Assembly (NCBI RefSeq): GCF_025398275.1
Contig: NZ_JAODOR010000004.1
Span: forward strand, 310,001 to 374,000
DNA: 64,000 nucleotides
Direction: 5' to 3'
Source of the DNA: Microbacterium memoriense
GTDB lineage: Bacteria > Actinomycetota > Actinomycetes > Actinomycetales > Microbacteriaceae
The notes below the pieces were generated by a model. The model searched no databases. It saw nothing but the letters and a program-made list of their open reading frames with translations, and had not been told where the DNA came from. This document shows positions 1 through 8,992 of this stretch, piece after piece; position 1 is the first letter of the stretch, and each line of letters opens with the position of its first letter. The position numbers and the translations under genes are program-made.

Positions 1-2
1 CG

Positions 3-1550
3 AATGACCTGACGACCTGGCTGCAGCGGGCCGACTACGCACACCTGACGCTCGGCGAGGACGGTGCGATCGTCTCCGAGACGGTTCCGCAGACCGAGGC
101 TCCCGCAGACGATGCGATCGCGCTCACACCCGTCGACTCCGACTTGTGGCTCGACCAGTTCCAGCAGGACGATTTGCTCATCACGCAGTTGCAGCTCCCC
201 GAAGACATGAGCGTCCTTGTCGCGACGGACGGGACCGAGCCGGCACCGAGCGATCTGACACTGTCTTGGCCGACCGGGGCAGCGACCCCGTGGGCCGGAC
301 CGCTGATCGTGGGTGGCAGCCTGTTGCTTCTGGTCGGGTTGATTCTCTACGCGCTCGGTGTGCGCCACGCCCGCCGCTCGCGAGGCCCCCGACGCAAGGG
401 GTTGCCGCTTCCGGTGACCGAACCCATCGACCTCGCGGTCGACACCGAGGAGAAGGGCGTCATCTCGGCCACGCCGACACGTCGATCCCTCACCCGCGGC
501 AAGCGTTCGTTCGCGGTCCTCCCCATCGTCGCGGTCTCCGCTCTGATGTTCTCAGGCTGCTCACCGGATGCCTGGCCGGAACTGGTCGGGTCGCCGACGC
601 CTTCGGCCACGCCCAGCATCGTCGTCCCCGACGACCAGGGGAGCCCGGCTGTGACCGAGGCGCAGGCGGAGCGCATCATCTCCCGCATCTCCACGCAGCT
701 GAGTGTGGCGGATGAAGCGAATGATGCCGCCGCTGCCGCTGGTCGCGCGGACGGCGCGGCGCTGCAGGCCCGCGAGACGAATTACCGCCTCCGCACCGCG
801 ATCCCCGAGCAGCAGTCGCTCGACCCGATCCCCACCTCGGGCATCCGGGTATTGCTCCCCGAAGCCTTTGACGGCTGGCCCCGGACGTTCATCGCCGTCG
901 TGGGCACGGGCGCGGATTCGCCCGACACGATCATGAGCGTGACGCAAGCCGATGCCTGGTCGGACTACAAGGTCGAGTACATCGCCGACCTCGCCGCCGA
1001 CACCAGCCTGAGCCTAGCTCCGCCGTATGTGGGTGCGGTCGCGATCGACCCCGACTCGCCGTTCCTTCTGCTTCCGCCGTCAGAGCTCGCCGGCGCCTAC
1101 GCGGATGTGCTGGATAAGGATGCGGACAGCGAGTTCGCGCCGCTGTTCGACGCCGAGACCGACGTGTTCCGGACGCAGATAGCCGCCAACCGGACATCCC
1201 GGTTGGAGTCGTTCAACCAAACGGCGGCTGAGACCGGCACGTTGACGTTCGCGGCTTCCGCGGGGGACACGACGCCGGTCGCGCTCGCGACCCTGGACAG
1301 CGGCGCGATCGTCGCCGTCAGCGTGAATGAGACCGACACCGTCACTCCGACCAACGCCGACGCAGTCATCAAGTTGGATGACAGCCCGACGGTGAAGGCC
1401 TTGGCAGGTGTCAGTCAGTCTGCGACGGGATTCACGACGACCTTCGCGGATCAACTGTTCTTCTTCGTCCCCGCTCAGAGTTCGACCCAGCGGATCCAGT
1501 TCCTCGGCTATTCCTCCAGCATCCTCGACGTGAAGGCGGTCACTCCGTGA
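3..1550 (+). CDS. Membrane-anchored protein of unknown function (5' end outside window)
   Basis: The frame is open from the left edge, so the N-terminus is missing; about 515 residues are visible. A first hydrophobic segment (visible residues ~97-117) is followed by a very basic loop, then a second one (~169-188) ending in the lipobox-like FSGC. The remaining ~325 residues are hydrophilic, rich in Ala, Asp and Thr, with no motif I recognise, and are probably outside the cell. The stop overlaps the GTG of the thioredoxin-TPR gene (GTGA), which suggests translational coupling and a shared envelope or redox role. No function is assigned. Confidence 0.7.
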   Translation, partial: NDLTTWLQRADYAHLTLGEDGAIVSETVPQTEAPADDAIALTPVDSDLWLDQFQQDDLLITQLQLPEDMSVLVATDGTEPAPSDLTLSWPTGAATPWAGPLIVGGSLLLLVGLILYALGVRHARRSRGPRRKGLPLPVTEPIDLAVDTEEKGVISATPTRRSLTRGKRSFAVLPIVAVSALMFSGCSPDAWPELVGSPTPSATPSIVVPDDQGSPAVTEAQAERIISRISTQLSVADEANDAAAAAGRADGAALQARETNYRLRTAIPEQQSLDPIPTSGIRVLLPEAFDGWPRTFIAVVGTGADSPDTIMSVTQADAWSDYKVEYIADLAADTSLSLAPPYVGAVAIDPDSPFLLLPPSELAGAYADVLDKDADSEFAPLFDAETDVFRTQIAANRTSRLESFNQTAAETGTLTFAASAGDTTPVALATLDSGAIVAVSVNETDTVTPTNADAVIKLDDSPTVKALAGVSQSATGFTTTFADQLFFFVPAQSSTQRIQFLGYSSSILDVKAVTP

Positions 1551-2503
1551 GCGATCAGACCCTCGGCGCCCAGCACCCCGGCGCCGTTCTCCGTGGTGCG
1601 GTCGACCTGTCGTCGCTCCGCGAACGGGCGACGACGGCAGCTGCTCCCGCACCGGCGACCGGCGATGCGCCCGCGCCGCCGCTCGTGTTCGACGCCACCG
1701 ATGCGAACTTCGCGACCGTGCTTGAGCTCTCGCGCACCGTGCCGGTCGTCGTCGACCTGTGGGCGGAGTGGTGCGGGCCGTGCAAGCAACTCAGTCCCGT
1801 GCTGGAGAAGATCGTCACCGAGCTGGGCGGGCGTCTCGTCCTCGCCAAGGTCGACGTCGATGCCAACCCTCAGCTGGCGCAGAGCTTCCGTGCGCAGTCG
1901 ATTCCGCTCGTCGTCGCGCTCGTGGCCGGACAGCCGGTGCAGCTGTTCACGGGAGCTGTCCCGGAGCAGCAGGTGCGAGAGGTCTTCGCCCAGCTACTCC
2001 AACTCGCGGCCCAGCAGGGCGTGACCGGGACCGTGCCGCAGGGTCCCGTCGACCCTGACGCCGAGCAGCGGGAAGAGGAGGTTTCCGCGCTTCCGCCGCT
2101 CCATCAAGAGGCGTTCGAGGCGATCGAGGCGGGCGACTATGCGCGCGCCGCGACGGCGTATGAAGCAGCGCTCGTCGAAGACCCGCGCGATGAGCAGGCG
2201 CGCGCAGGTCTCGGACAGGTGCGGTTGCTCGAACGCGTGCAGGGACTCGACCTCCAAGACTCGCGGGCCGCAGCGGCCGCAGCTCCGGAGGATCCCGAGG
2301 CGCAGTTCGCGGTGGCCGATCTGGACCTCGCCGGTGGTCACGTCGAGGATGCGTTCGGCCGGTTGCTCGACCTGTTCGCTGTTCTTCCGGACGACGAGCG
2401 TGCACCGGTGCGCGAACGCCTTCTCGAGCTCTTCGGGCTCGTCGGCGACACCGACCCGCGCGTGCTCCGCGCGCGCGGTCGCCTCTCCAGCCTGTTGTTC
2501 TGA
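1547..2503 (+). CDS. Thioredoxin-domain protein with C-terminal TPR-like region (CnoX/YbbN-like)
   Basis: 318 residues. The thioredoxin fold spans about residues 45-160 with the canonical redox motif WAEWCGPCK near residue 75 and the conserved cis-proline region QSIPLVV. The C-terminal half, from about residue 185, is helical and Ala/Glu-rich and reads as TPR-like pairs, the architecture of CnoX/YbbN co-chaperedoxins, which hold oxidation-damaged clients and deliver them to chaperones. In those proteins the CXXC may or may not be active; here both cysteines are present. GTG start, coupled by a GTGA overlap to the upstream membrane-protein gene. It is convergent with glgB, with 13 bp between the stops that contain a short CCGCGCGCGG palindrome. 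Confidence 0.85.
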   Translation: MSDQTLGAQHPGAVLRGAVDLSSLRERATTAAAPAPATGDAPAPPLVFDATDANFATVLELSRTVPVVVDLWAEWCGPCKQLSPVLEKIVTELGGRLVLAKVDVDANPQLAQSFRAQSIPLVVALVAGQPVQLFTGAVPEQQVREVFAQLLQLAAQQGVTGTVPQGPVDPDAEQREEEVSALPPLHQEAFEAIEAGDYARAATAYEAALVEDPRDEQARAGLGQVRLLERVQGLDLQDSRAAAAAAPEDPEAQFAVADLDLAGGHVEDAFGRLLDLFAVLPDDERAPVRERLLELFGLVGDTDPRVLRARGRLSSLLF

Positions 2504-2516
2504 TCCGCGCGCGGAG

Positions 2517-4667
2517 CTACGACGAGCCCTCCGTGCTGTGGCTGAGCCACAACACGCCCAAGGGGGGCAGTGTCATCGTCGCGCGGCCGGAATCATCCGC
2601 CCGGACGGCTCCGAAGTTGCCGACACCGGAGCCGCCGTACTCAGGGACGTCCGAATTGAGGATCTCCGTCCACTGACCGCTTTCGCCGAGGTCGAGGGAG
2701 AAGTCATAGACCGGGGCGCCGGAGAAGTTGCAGACGATGGCGATCGTGTTCCCGTGATTGTCGCGCCGTGAGAACGCGATGACGTTGGGGTTCCAGTGCG
2801 GCGCTCCCAATCGCGTGAACGCGCCCGCGTCGCTGTCGCGTGCCCACAGCGGAGCATGGTCGCGGTAGACCCGGTTGAGAGCACCGACGAAGTTGAAGAG
2901 CTCGCGGTGCGCCGGTTGGTCCAGGAGCCACCAATCCAGGCTGCGTGACTCAGACCATTCGGACATCTGCCCGAACTCCTGTCCCATGAACAGCAGCTGC
3001 TTTCCGGGGTGGCCCCACATGTACGCCAGGAACGCACGCATGTTCGCGAGCTTCTGCCAGTGGTCGCCGGGCATCCTCGTGAAGAGCGTTCCTTTGCCGT
3101 GCACGACTTCGTCGTGGCTGATCGGCAGGAGGTAGTTCTCGCTGAACGCGTACACGAACGAGAACGACAGCTCGCCCTCGTGGTGCGACCGGTACATCGG
3201 GTCGCGCTTCATGTACTCGAGGGAGTCGTTCATCCAGCCCATGTTCCACTTGAGGCCGAATCCGAGTCCGCCCTGGCTGGTCGGTGCGGTCACACCGGGG
3301 TAGCTGGTCGATTCCTCGGCGATCATGGCGATGCCCGGATATCGCTTGTACGCGGTCGCGTTGACCTCCTGGAGGAAGCGGATCGCCTCGAGGTTCTCCC
3401 GCCCGCCGTAGATGTTCGCTTCCCATTCGCCGGCTTCACGCGAGTAATCGAGATAGAGCATGGAGGCCACGGCATCCACCCGCAGACCATCGACGTGGAA
3501 CTCCTCGAACCAGAACAGCGCGTTCGCGACGAGGAAATTGCGCACCTCGTTGCGGCCGTAGTCGAAGATCAGGGTGCCCCAGTCTTTGTGCTCGCCGCGA
3601 CGGGGGTCCGGGTGCTCGTACAGGGGCTGACCGTCGAAGCGGGCCAGCGCGAACTCATCCTTCGGGAAGTGACCGGGTACCCAGTCCATGATCACGCCGA
3701 TGTCGGCCTGGTGCAGGCGATCGATGAGATAGCGGAGGTCGTCGGGGGTCCCGAAGCGGCTCGTGGCGGCGTAATACCCGGTGACCTGGTACCCCCACGA
3801 GCCACCGAACGGATGCTCGGCCAGCGGGAGGAACTCGACGTGCGTGAACCCCTGCTCGATCAGGTATCCGACGAGCGGGTCGGCGGCTTCACGATAGGTC
3901 AGACCCGGCCGCCACGACGCGAAGTGCAGCTCGTACACCGACATCGGCTGGTCGATGGGGGAGCGGGATCCGCGCCGGGTGAGCCACGCGTCGTCGGCCC
4001 ATTCGTGCGTGGTGTCGGTGACGATGGATGCCGTGGACGGCGGCACCTCGGCGTGCTGCGCCATCGGGTCGGCCTTCGTGATCCACGGGCCGGCCTGCGT
4101 GAGAAGTTCGAACTTGTACGTCGTGCCCACGCCGAGTCCCGGGATGAAGAGTTCCCAGACTCCGCTGGAGCCGAGCGATCGCATCGCGTGCCCCTGACCA
4201 TCCCAGGAGTTGAAGTCGCCGACGACGCGGACCGCGCGCGCGTTCGGCGCCCAGACCGAGAAGGCCACGCCGTCGACGCCGGCGGTCTGGTGCAGGCGCG
4301 CACCGAGGACCCGCCACAGCTCCTCGTGGCGTCCCTCGCGGATCAGGTGCAGATCGAGCTCACCGACCGTCGGCACGTGCCGGTACGGGTCATCGGCGGT
4401 GTACGCGACGCCGCCGTCGTAGGCGGTCTCGAGCGTGTAGGAGAGGGGGGCGGTGTCGGTCGAACCCTCCCAGATTCCCGCGCGCACGTGCGTGAGCACC
4501 ACTCGCTCGCCGTCCGCGAGTACGGCCGTCACCGTCTGAGCGAGCGGCCGTCGTGCACGGATGACCCAGGTGCCGTCCGGCTGCCCGTGAAGCCCCAGCA
4601 CGTCGTGCGGCGCGTAATAGGACCCGGTGGCTACGGTGTCGAGGACGGCGTCGTCGGGACGGTTCAT
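2517..4667 (-). CDS. glgB: 1,4-alpha-glucan branching enzyme
   Basis: 716 residues, normal length for GlgB (EC 2.4.1.18), which makes alpha-1,6 branches in glycogen-like glucan. An N-terminal carbohydrate-binding module (FSVWAPNARAVRVVGDFN) precedes the GH13 barrel. The catalytic signatures are DGLRVDAV near residue 395 (nucleophile Asp), AEEST near 449 (acid/base Glu) and SHDEVVHGKG near 517 (transition-state Asp). The ATG at 4667 was chosen because it has a GAGGGGAA ribosome site and overlaps the glgE stop (ATGA). Longer in-frame extensions upstream are shadow sequence inside glgE. Cotranscription with glgE fits the GlgE route, where maltosyl units are polymerised and then branched. Confidence 0.96.
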   Translation of the reverse strand: MNRPDDAVLDTVATGSYYAPHDVLGLHGQPDGTWVIRARRPLAQTVTAVLADGERVVLTHVRAGIWEGSTDTAPLSYTLETAYDGGVAYTADDPYRHVPTVGELDLHLIREGRHEELWRVLGARLHQTAGVDGVAFSVWAPNARAVRVVGDFNSWDGQGHAMRSLGSSGVWELFIPGLGVGTTYKFELLTQAGPWITKADPMAQHAEVPPSTASIVTDTTHEWADDAWLTRRGSRSPIDQPMSVYELHFASWRPGLTYREAADPLVGYLIEQGFTHVEFLPLAEHPFGGSWGYQVTGYYAATSRFGTPDDLRYLIDRLHQADIGVIMDWVPGHFPKDEFALARFDGQPLYEHPDPRRGEHKDWGTLIFDYGRNEVRNFLVANALFWFEEFHVDGLRVDAVASMLYLDYSREAGEWEANIYGGRENLEAIRFLQEVNATAYKRYPGIAMIAEESTSYPGVTAPTSQGGLGFGLKWNMGWMNDSLEYMKRDPMYRSHHEGELSFSFVYAFSENYLLPISHDEVVHGKGTLFTRMPGDHWQKLANMRAFLAYMWGHPGKQLLFMGQEFGQMSEWSESRSLDWWLLDQPAHRELFNFVGALNRVYRDHAPLWARDSDAGAFTRLGAPHWNPNVIAFSRRDNHGNTIAIVCNFSGAPVYDFSLDLGESGQWTEILNSDVPEYGGSGVGNFGAVRADDSGRATMTLPPLGVLWLSHSTEGSS

Positions 4668-6748
4668 CGGGTTCCCCTCACGTGCAGGATGTGGACGGGC
4701 TCGGCGAAGGCGTCGAGTCGGACGAAGTTGTGATCCGACCAGGTCCACGTCGCGCCGGTGATGAGATCTTCGACGGTGAACTCGTCGCCGGGTGATCCGC
4801 CCCACGCCGTGGGGTCCAGATGGACGGTCGTCTGACGCACCGAGTGAGGGTCGACATTGGCGACCACGATGATCGTGTCGGACTGTCCGTCAGCGGTCAG
4901 AGCGCCGGGAACGTGCTTCGAGTAGACGAGGATCGCATCGTCGTCGCTGAAATGGATGCGCAGGCCCCGCAACTGCCGAAGTGCGGGATGCGTGCGACGG
5001 ATCTCGTTGAGACGCTGGAGATACGGCGCAAGCGAATCACCCGCCGCTTCTGCGGCAGCCCAATCCCGGACCTTGTACTCGAACTTCTCGTTGTCGATGT
5101 TCTCTTCGGCGCCCGCGCGTGCCACATTCTCGTACAGCTCGTAGCCGGCGTAGACGCCGTAACTCGCGCCCGCTGTCGCGGCGATCGCGGCGCGGATCTT
5201 GTAGGCCGGTCGCCCGCCGTACTGGAGATACTCGGTCAGGATGTCGGGGGTGTTCACGAACAGGTTCGGGCGCATGATGTCGGCGGTCTCGTCCGAAATC
5301 CACGTGAGGAATTCCTCGAGTTCGGGCTTCGTGTTGCGCCACGTGAAGTACGAGTAGCTCTGCTGGAATCCCGCCTGAGCGAGCCCGAGGAGCGGTGCCG
5401 GGCGCGTGAATGCCTCGGCGAGGAAGACGACATCCGGATGCTCGGCGCCGACCGTCGCGATCAGCCACTCCCAGAACTGCAAGGGCTTCGTGTGCGGATT
5501 GTCGACGCGGAAGATCTTCACGCCGTGGCCGATCCAGAGCCGCACGATGCGCAGAACTTCGGCCCGGATGCCGTCCGGATCGTTGTCGAAGTTGATCGGG
5601 TAGATGTCTTGATACTTCTTCGGCGGGTTCTCGGCGTACGCGATCGAGCCGTCGGGAAGGGTCGTGAACCACTCCGGGTGTGTGGTCACCCAGGGATGAT
5701 CGGGGGCTGCCTGCAAAGCGAGATCGAGCGCCACCTCGAGGCCCTGAGCGGTGGCCGCGCGCACAAAAGCGCGGAAGTCAGCGATCGTTCCGAGATCCGG
5801 GTGCACGGTGTCATGGCCACCGGCCGCCGACCCGATGGCCCACGGCGACCCGGGATCGCCGGGGCCCGCCGTGAGCGTGTTGTTGGGGCCCTTGCGGTTG
5901 CGCTCACCGATCGGATGGATCGGCGGGAGGTAGACGACGTCGAACCCCATCGCCGCGACGGCGGGCAGGCGCTTCACGGCGGAGCGGAACGTGCCGCTCT
6001 TGATGGTGCCGTCCTTGCGGCGCACGGCGCCTTCGGATCGCGGGAAGAACTCGTACCAGGCGCCGACGCCGGCGCGCTCACGCTCGACGAGCAGCTCGTG
6101 AGTACGACTCACCGTCGTGAGCGAGGCGAGCGGCCGCGCCGCGAAGATCGCCGCAAGGCGTGGGTCGCGGACGATCACGAGCGACTGCTCGTCGTTGACG
6201 GCACTGTCGCGCATCGCTTCCGCCGCGGTTTTCAGCGCGCGACGCTCGGCCGCAGGACGGTCCTTCTCCTTCGCTGCACGCAGGAAGAGCTCGGCTCCCA
6301 TGGCGCGCATGAGCGCGGCATCCACGCCGGCGGCGATCTTGAGTTCGGCGGCGTGCTCCCATGTGGCGAAGTCATCCGCGAAGGATTCGAACCGGAAGCG
6401 CCACACTCCCTGCTCGAGCGGCGAAACGAGCACGCGCCACCGGTCGAACCCGTCATGGAGAGCCGTCAGCCGATGCAGAGATTCCTGACCGAAAGGCGAG
6501 AACAATCGCACGTGCACGCCGATCAGATCGTGACCTTCGCGGAACGCCGTCGCGGTGAACGGCACGGCTTCGCCGACGAACGCGGAGGGGCGGAAGTCGG
6601 GGTCCAGGGCCCGCGGGCGCACCTGGCCGAGAGGAATGCGGCCCGTGCGCGCTGCCGCGTCGGGGGCCGGGGCGCCGACGGGTCGGAGGGGAATCTCCGC
6701 CGTGCTGCGAACTGCCGGGGAAGGGGAGGTGCTCGTCGTCGTCGCCAC
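4664..6748 (-). CDS. glgE: Alpha-1,4-glucan:maltose-1-phosphate maltosyltransferase
   Basis: 694 residues; GH13_3 enzyme that adds maltosyl units from alpha-maltose-1-phosphate to the non-reducing end of alpha-1,4-glucans (EC 2.4.99.16). Family signatures are visible: HPIGERNRKG, GGHDTVHPDLGT, YQDIYPINFD, FRVDNPHTKP near residue 416 (nucleophile Asp) and FLAEAFTRP near 443 (acid/base Glu). The GTG start at 6748 is 6 bp from a TAGGTT -10 box, implying a leaderless mRNA. The stop overlaps glgB. The maltose-1-phosphate makers (TreS, Mak/Pep2), often found between glgE and glgB in other actinomycetes, are absent here and must be elsewhere if the pathway works. Confidence 0.95.
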   Translation of the reverse strand: MATTTSTSPSPAVRSTAEIPLRPVGAPAPDAAARTGRIPLGQVRPRALDPDFRPSAFVGEAVPFTATAFREGHDLIGVHVRLFSPFGQESLHRLTALHDGFDRWRVLVSPLEQGVWRFRFESFADDFATWEHAAELKIAAGVDAALMRAMGAELFLRAAKEKDRPAAERRALKTAAEAMRDSAVNDEQSLVIVRDPRLAAIFAARPLASLTTVSRTHELLVERERAGVGAWYEFFPRSEGAVRRKDGTIKSGTFRSAVKRLPAVAAMGFDVVYLPPIHPIGERNRKGPNNTLTAGPGDPGSPWAIGSAAGGHDTVHPDLGTIADFRAFVRAATAQGLEVALDLALQAAPDHPWVTTHPEWFTTLPDGSIAYAENPPKKYQDIYPINFDNDPDGIRAEVLRIVRLWIGHGVKIFRVDNPHTKPLQFWEWLIATVGAEHPDVVFLAEAFTRPAPLLGLAQAGFQQSYSYFTWRNTKPELEEFLTWISDETADIMRPNLFVNTPDILTEYLQYGGRPAYKIRAAIAATAGASYGVYAGYELYENVARAGAEENIDNEKFEYKVRDWAAAEAAGDSLAPYLQRLNEIRRTHPALRQLRGLRIHFSDDDAILVYSKHVPGALTADGQSDTIIVVANVDPHSVRQTTVHLDPTAWGGSPGDEFTVEDLITGATWTWSDHNFVRLDAFAEPVHILHVRGTR

Positions 6749-6754
6749 GTCTCG

Positions 6755-6760
6755 AACCTA
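6755..6760 (-). promoter_or_regulatory. -10 box of glgE (leaderless)
   Basis: TAGGTT on the minus strand, then 6 bp, then the GTG of glgE. No ribosome-binding site fits in the gap, so transcription probably begins at or next to the start codon. Confidence 0.55.
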
Positions 6761-6850
6761 CCGCCGTTGCGTCGCGGCGTGCACCTATCGGTCGGCGCGG
6801 CCGCACTCCCGGCCGCGGCGAAAAAGGGCTGAGCGCGGGGGCGGGGCCGG

Positions 6851-8938
6851 TCAGGCCATGCGGAAAAGCTGCATCGCCGTGCCAGGCAGAGACACGACGT
6901 CGCCGGGGGCGAAAGTCTGCTCGGATTCGTCGGGGCGCTCAGGCACACTCGACCACAGTGAGACGAACTCGGTGATGCCCTCGATCCGGGGGAGTGTCAC
7001 ATCGATCGGGCATTCGTTTCCGTGCACGATGAGCAGGATCCGGTTGGGGTCCTCGGACTCGGGAGTGGACCGTGCGTCGTACTGCAAGGTGCGGTGGGCC
7101 GGGTTCGTCCACCGTTCGATCGACATCGTCTCCCCGTTCTCGTCGTACCAGTCGATCACGGACGAGTTCGGAACGGAATGTACGGCGTGCCCGAACCGAC
7201 GCGGGCGGAGAGCCGGATTCTCCCGGCGCAGACGGATGAGTCTCTGCACGTGCGCGAAGAGGTCCTCCTGCCACGGCGCGTGCTGCCAATCGACCCAGGT
7301 GAGGGGCGACGAGTGGCAGTAGGCGTTGTTGTTGCCACGTTGCGTGCGGGCGAACTCGTCGCCGGCGGTGATCATCGGAATGCCGGCCGAAAGCAGCAAC
7401 GTCCCCATGAGGTTGCGCATCGCGCGTCGCCGTGCGGCGAGGATATGCGGATCATTCGTCGGGCCCTCGGCGCCGTGGTTGAACGAGCGATTCGTGTCGG
7501 TGCCGTCGCGCCCTTGCTCACCATTGCCCATGTTGTGCTTGATGTCGTAGGAGACGAGGTCGCGAAGCGTGAACCCGTCGTGTGCGGTCACGAAGTTGAC
7601 GCTCGCGAGCGGACCGCGCGCGTCACTGAACGTGTTCGACGATCCCGCGAGTCGGGTCGCGAACCCGCCGACCCCGACGGGAGCCGTCCCGGCCCGTCGC
7701 GCATAGTCGACGTCGCTGAGCCAGAAGTTGCGCACGCGGTCGCGATAGCGGTCGTTCCACTCGGCCCACCCCTCGCCGAAGTTTCCCGTCTGCCAGCCGC
7801 CCATGCCGACATCCCACGGCTCGGCGATGTTCTTGACACCGGCCAGGGCGGGATCGTCGATGATCGCTCGCAGGAGGGGGTGATCGGCGGTGAAGACGTG
7901 GTTCTCGTCACGACCGAGCGTCGCGGCCAGGTCGAAACGGAATCCGTCGACCTGCAGGTCGTTCGCCCAGTAGCGCAGCGAATCGAGCACCAGGCGCGCG
8001 GCGGCATCCGTGGACGTATTCAGCGAATTGCCGCAGCCCGTGACATCGATGTACGCGCTGTCCTCGTGCTGGCGGTAGTAGGCCCCGTTGTCGATGCCCC
8101 GCAGGCTCGACCGGGGATCGGCCATACCGAGTTCGGACGTGTGGTTGAAGACGACGTCGAGGATCACCTCGATACCGGCCGCGTGCAGGGCCTTGACCAT
8201 TTCCTGGAACTCGCGGACGACACCGCCGGGCCCCTGGGCCGATGACTCCACGGTCGCGTAGCCGCCGTGTGGCGTGAAGAAGCTGAGCGTGTTGTAGCCC
8301 CAGTAGTTCGTGAGACCGTGCTGCAACAGACGAGGCTCGGTCTCGAACGCGTGCACGGGCAGCAGTTCGACGGCCGTGACACCCAGCGCACGCAAGTGCT
8401 CGATCATCGCCGGGTGTCCGAGCCCGGCGTACGTGCCGTGCAGCGCAGGAGGGACACCGGGATGTCTTTTGGAGAGCCCGGTGACGTGCGCTTCGTAGAT
8501 CACGGTGCGATCCAGCGGAGTCGCCGGTTTCGTGACGCCTTCCCAATCGAAATCGGGCTCGACGACGACCGAGCGCCACTGACCCCGCCGCACCGGCACG
8601 AGGCCCCGCCCGTACGGGTCGATCAGCAAGCTCTCGGGGTTGAAGGTGTTGCCGGGCCCGGCCGGACCGTCGACGCGCAGCGCATAGCGCGTGCCGGGAC
8701 GCAGGCTCGGCGTCGAGATCTCCCAGACACCGCCGCCGACGGGGGCGAGCGGAAACGCTTCCGTGATCCAGTCGAGGTCGGTTTCGTCGAAGACGACCAG
8801 CTCGATGCGCGTGGCCGCTCCCGACCAGACGCGCAGGCGTCCACTATCACCCCGCAGAGTCACCCCCAGATCGTCGAGCGAGGAGTCGAGGAATGCGGGG
8901 GGAGCCGCGAGGGTACTGGACGGCGTCGGGCAGGCCAT
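6851..8938 (-). CDS. glgX: Glycogen debranching enzyme (isoamylase type)
   Basis: 695 residues. N-terminal CBM48-like region followed by a GH13_11 barrel with DVVFNHTSELG, DGFRFDLAATL (nucleophile Asp near residue 334), AEPWDVG (Glu near 373) and TAHDGFTLRD (near 452). GlgX hydrolyses alpha-1,6 branches of phosphorylase-trimmed glycogen, so it opposes glgB next door. The start is the ATG at 8938 (MACPTPSS) because a TACTGT -10 box lies 7 bp upstream; an in-frame extension to 9097 would run into the divergent cysteine desulfurase gene. The 102-bp gap to glgE carries a separate promoter, so glgX and glgE are not strictly one operon. Confidence 0.94.
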   Translation of the reverse strand: MACPTPSSTLAAPPAFLDSSLDDLGVTLRGDSGRLRVWSGAATRIELVVFDETDLDWITEAFPLAPVGGGVWEISTPSLRPGTRYALRVDGPAGPGNTFNPESLLIDPYGRGLVPVRRGQWRSVVVEPDFDWEGVTKPATPLDRTVIYEAHVTGLSKRHPGVPPALHGTYAGLGHPAMIEHLRALGVTAVELLPVHAFETEPRLLQHGLTNYWGYNTLSFFTPHGGYATVESSAQGPGGVVREFQEMVKALHAAGIEVILDVVFNHTSELGMADPRSSLRGIDNGAYYRQHEDSAYIDVTGCGNSLNTSTDAAARLVLDSLRYWANDLQVDGFRFDLAATLGRDENHVFTADHPLLRAIIDDPALAGVKNIAEPWDVGMGGWQTGNFGEGWAEWNDRYRDRVRNFWLSDVDYARRAGTAPVGVGGFATRLAGSSNTFSDARGPLASVNFVTAHDGFTLRDLVSYDIKHNMGNGEQGRDGTDTNRSFNHGAEGPTNDPHILAARRRAMRNLMGTLLLSAGIPMITAGDEFARTQRGNNNAYCHSSPLTWVDWQHAPWQEDLFAHVQRLIRLRRENPALRPRRFGHAVHSVPNSSVIDWYDENGETMSIERWTNPAHRTLQYDARSTPESEDPNRILLIVHGNECPIDVTLPRIEGITEFVSLWSSVPERPDESEQTFAPGDVVSLPGTAMQLFRMA

Positions 8939-8944
8939 GCGCTC

Positions 8945-8951
8945 TACAGTA
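8945..8951. promoter_or_regulatory. Symmetric -10 element between glgX and the cysteine desulfurase gene
   Basis: The 7-mer TACAGTA reads TACAGT on the plus strand and TACTGT on the minus strand. The minus box is 7 bp from the glgX ATG (leaderless). The plus box would start transcription near 8957, leaving a leader of about 36 nt with the GAGGAGGG ribosome site of the desulfurase. Confidence 0.45.
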
Positions 8952-8992
8952 GTAATGCCGTGAGTCCGGCACGTAACGCCACGAGGAGGGTC

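Noticed and set aside
3009..4733. Long open frame on the plus strand opposite glgB
   Set aside because: Arg/Val/Glu-rich translation without homology-like motifs; it is the antisense shadow of glgB in high-GC DNA. The same applies to 4820-6832 opposite glgE.
6797..6816. Inverted repeat GCGGCCG/CGGCCGC between glgX and glgE as a terminator
   Set aside because: Only 7 bp, no U-tract on the transcribed strand, and such short GC palindromes are frequent by chance here.
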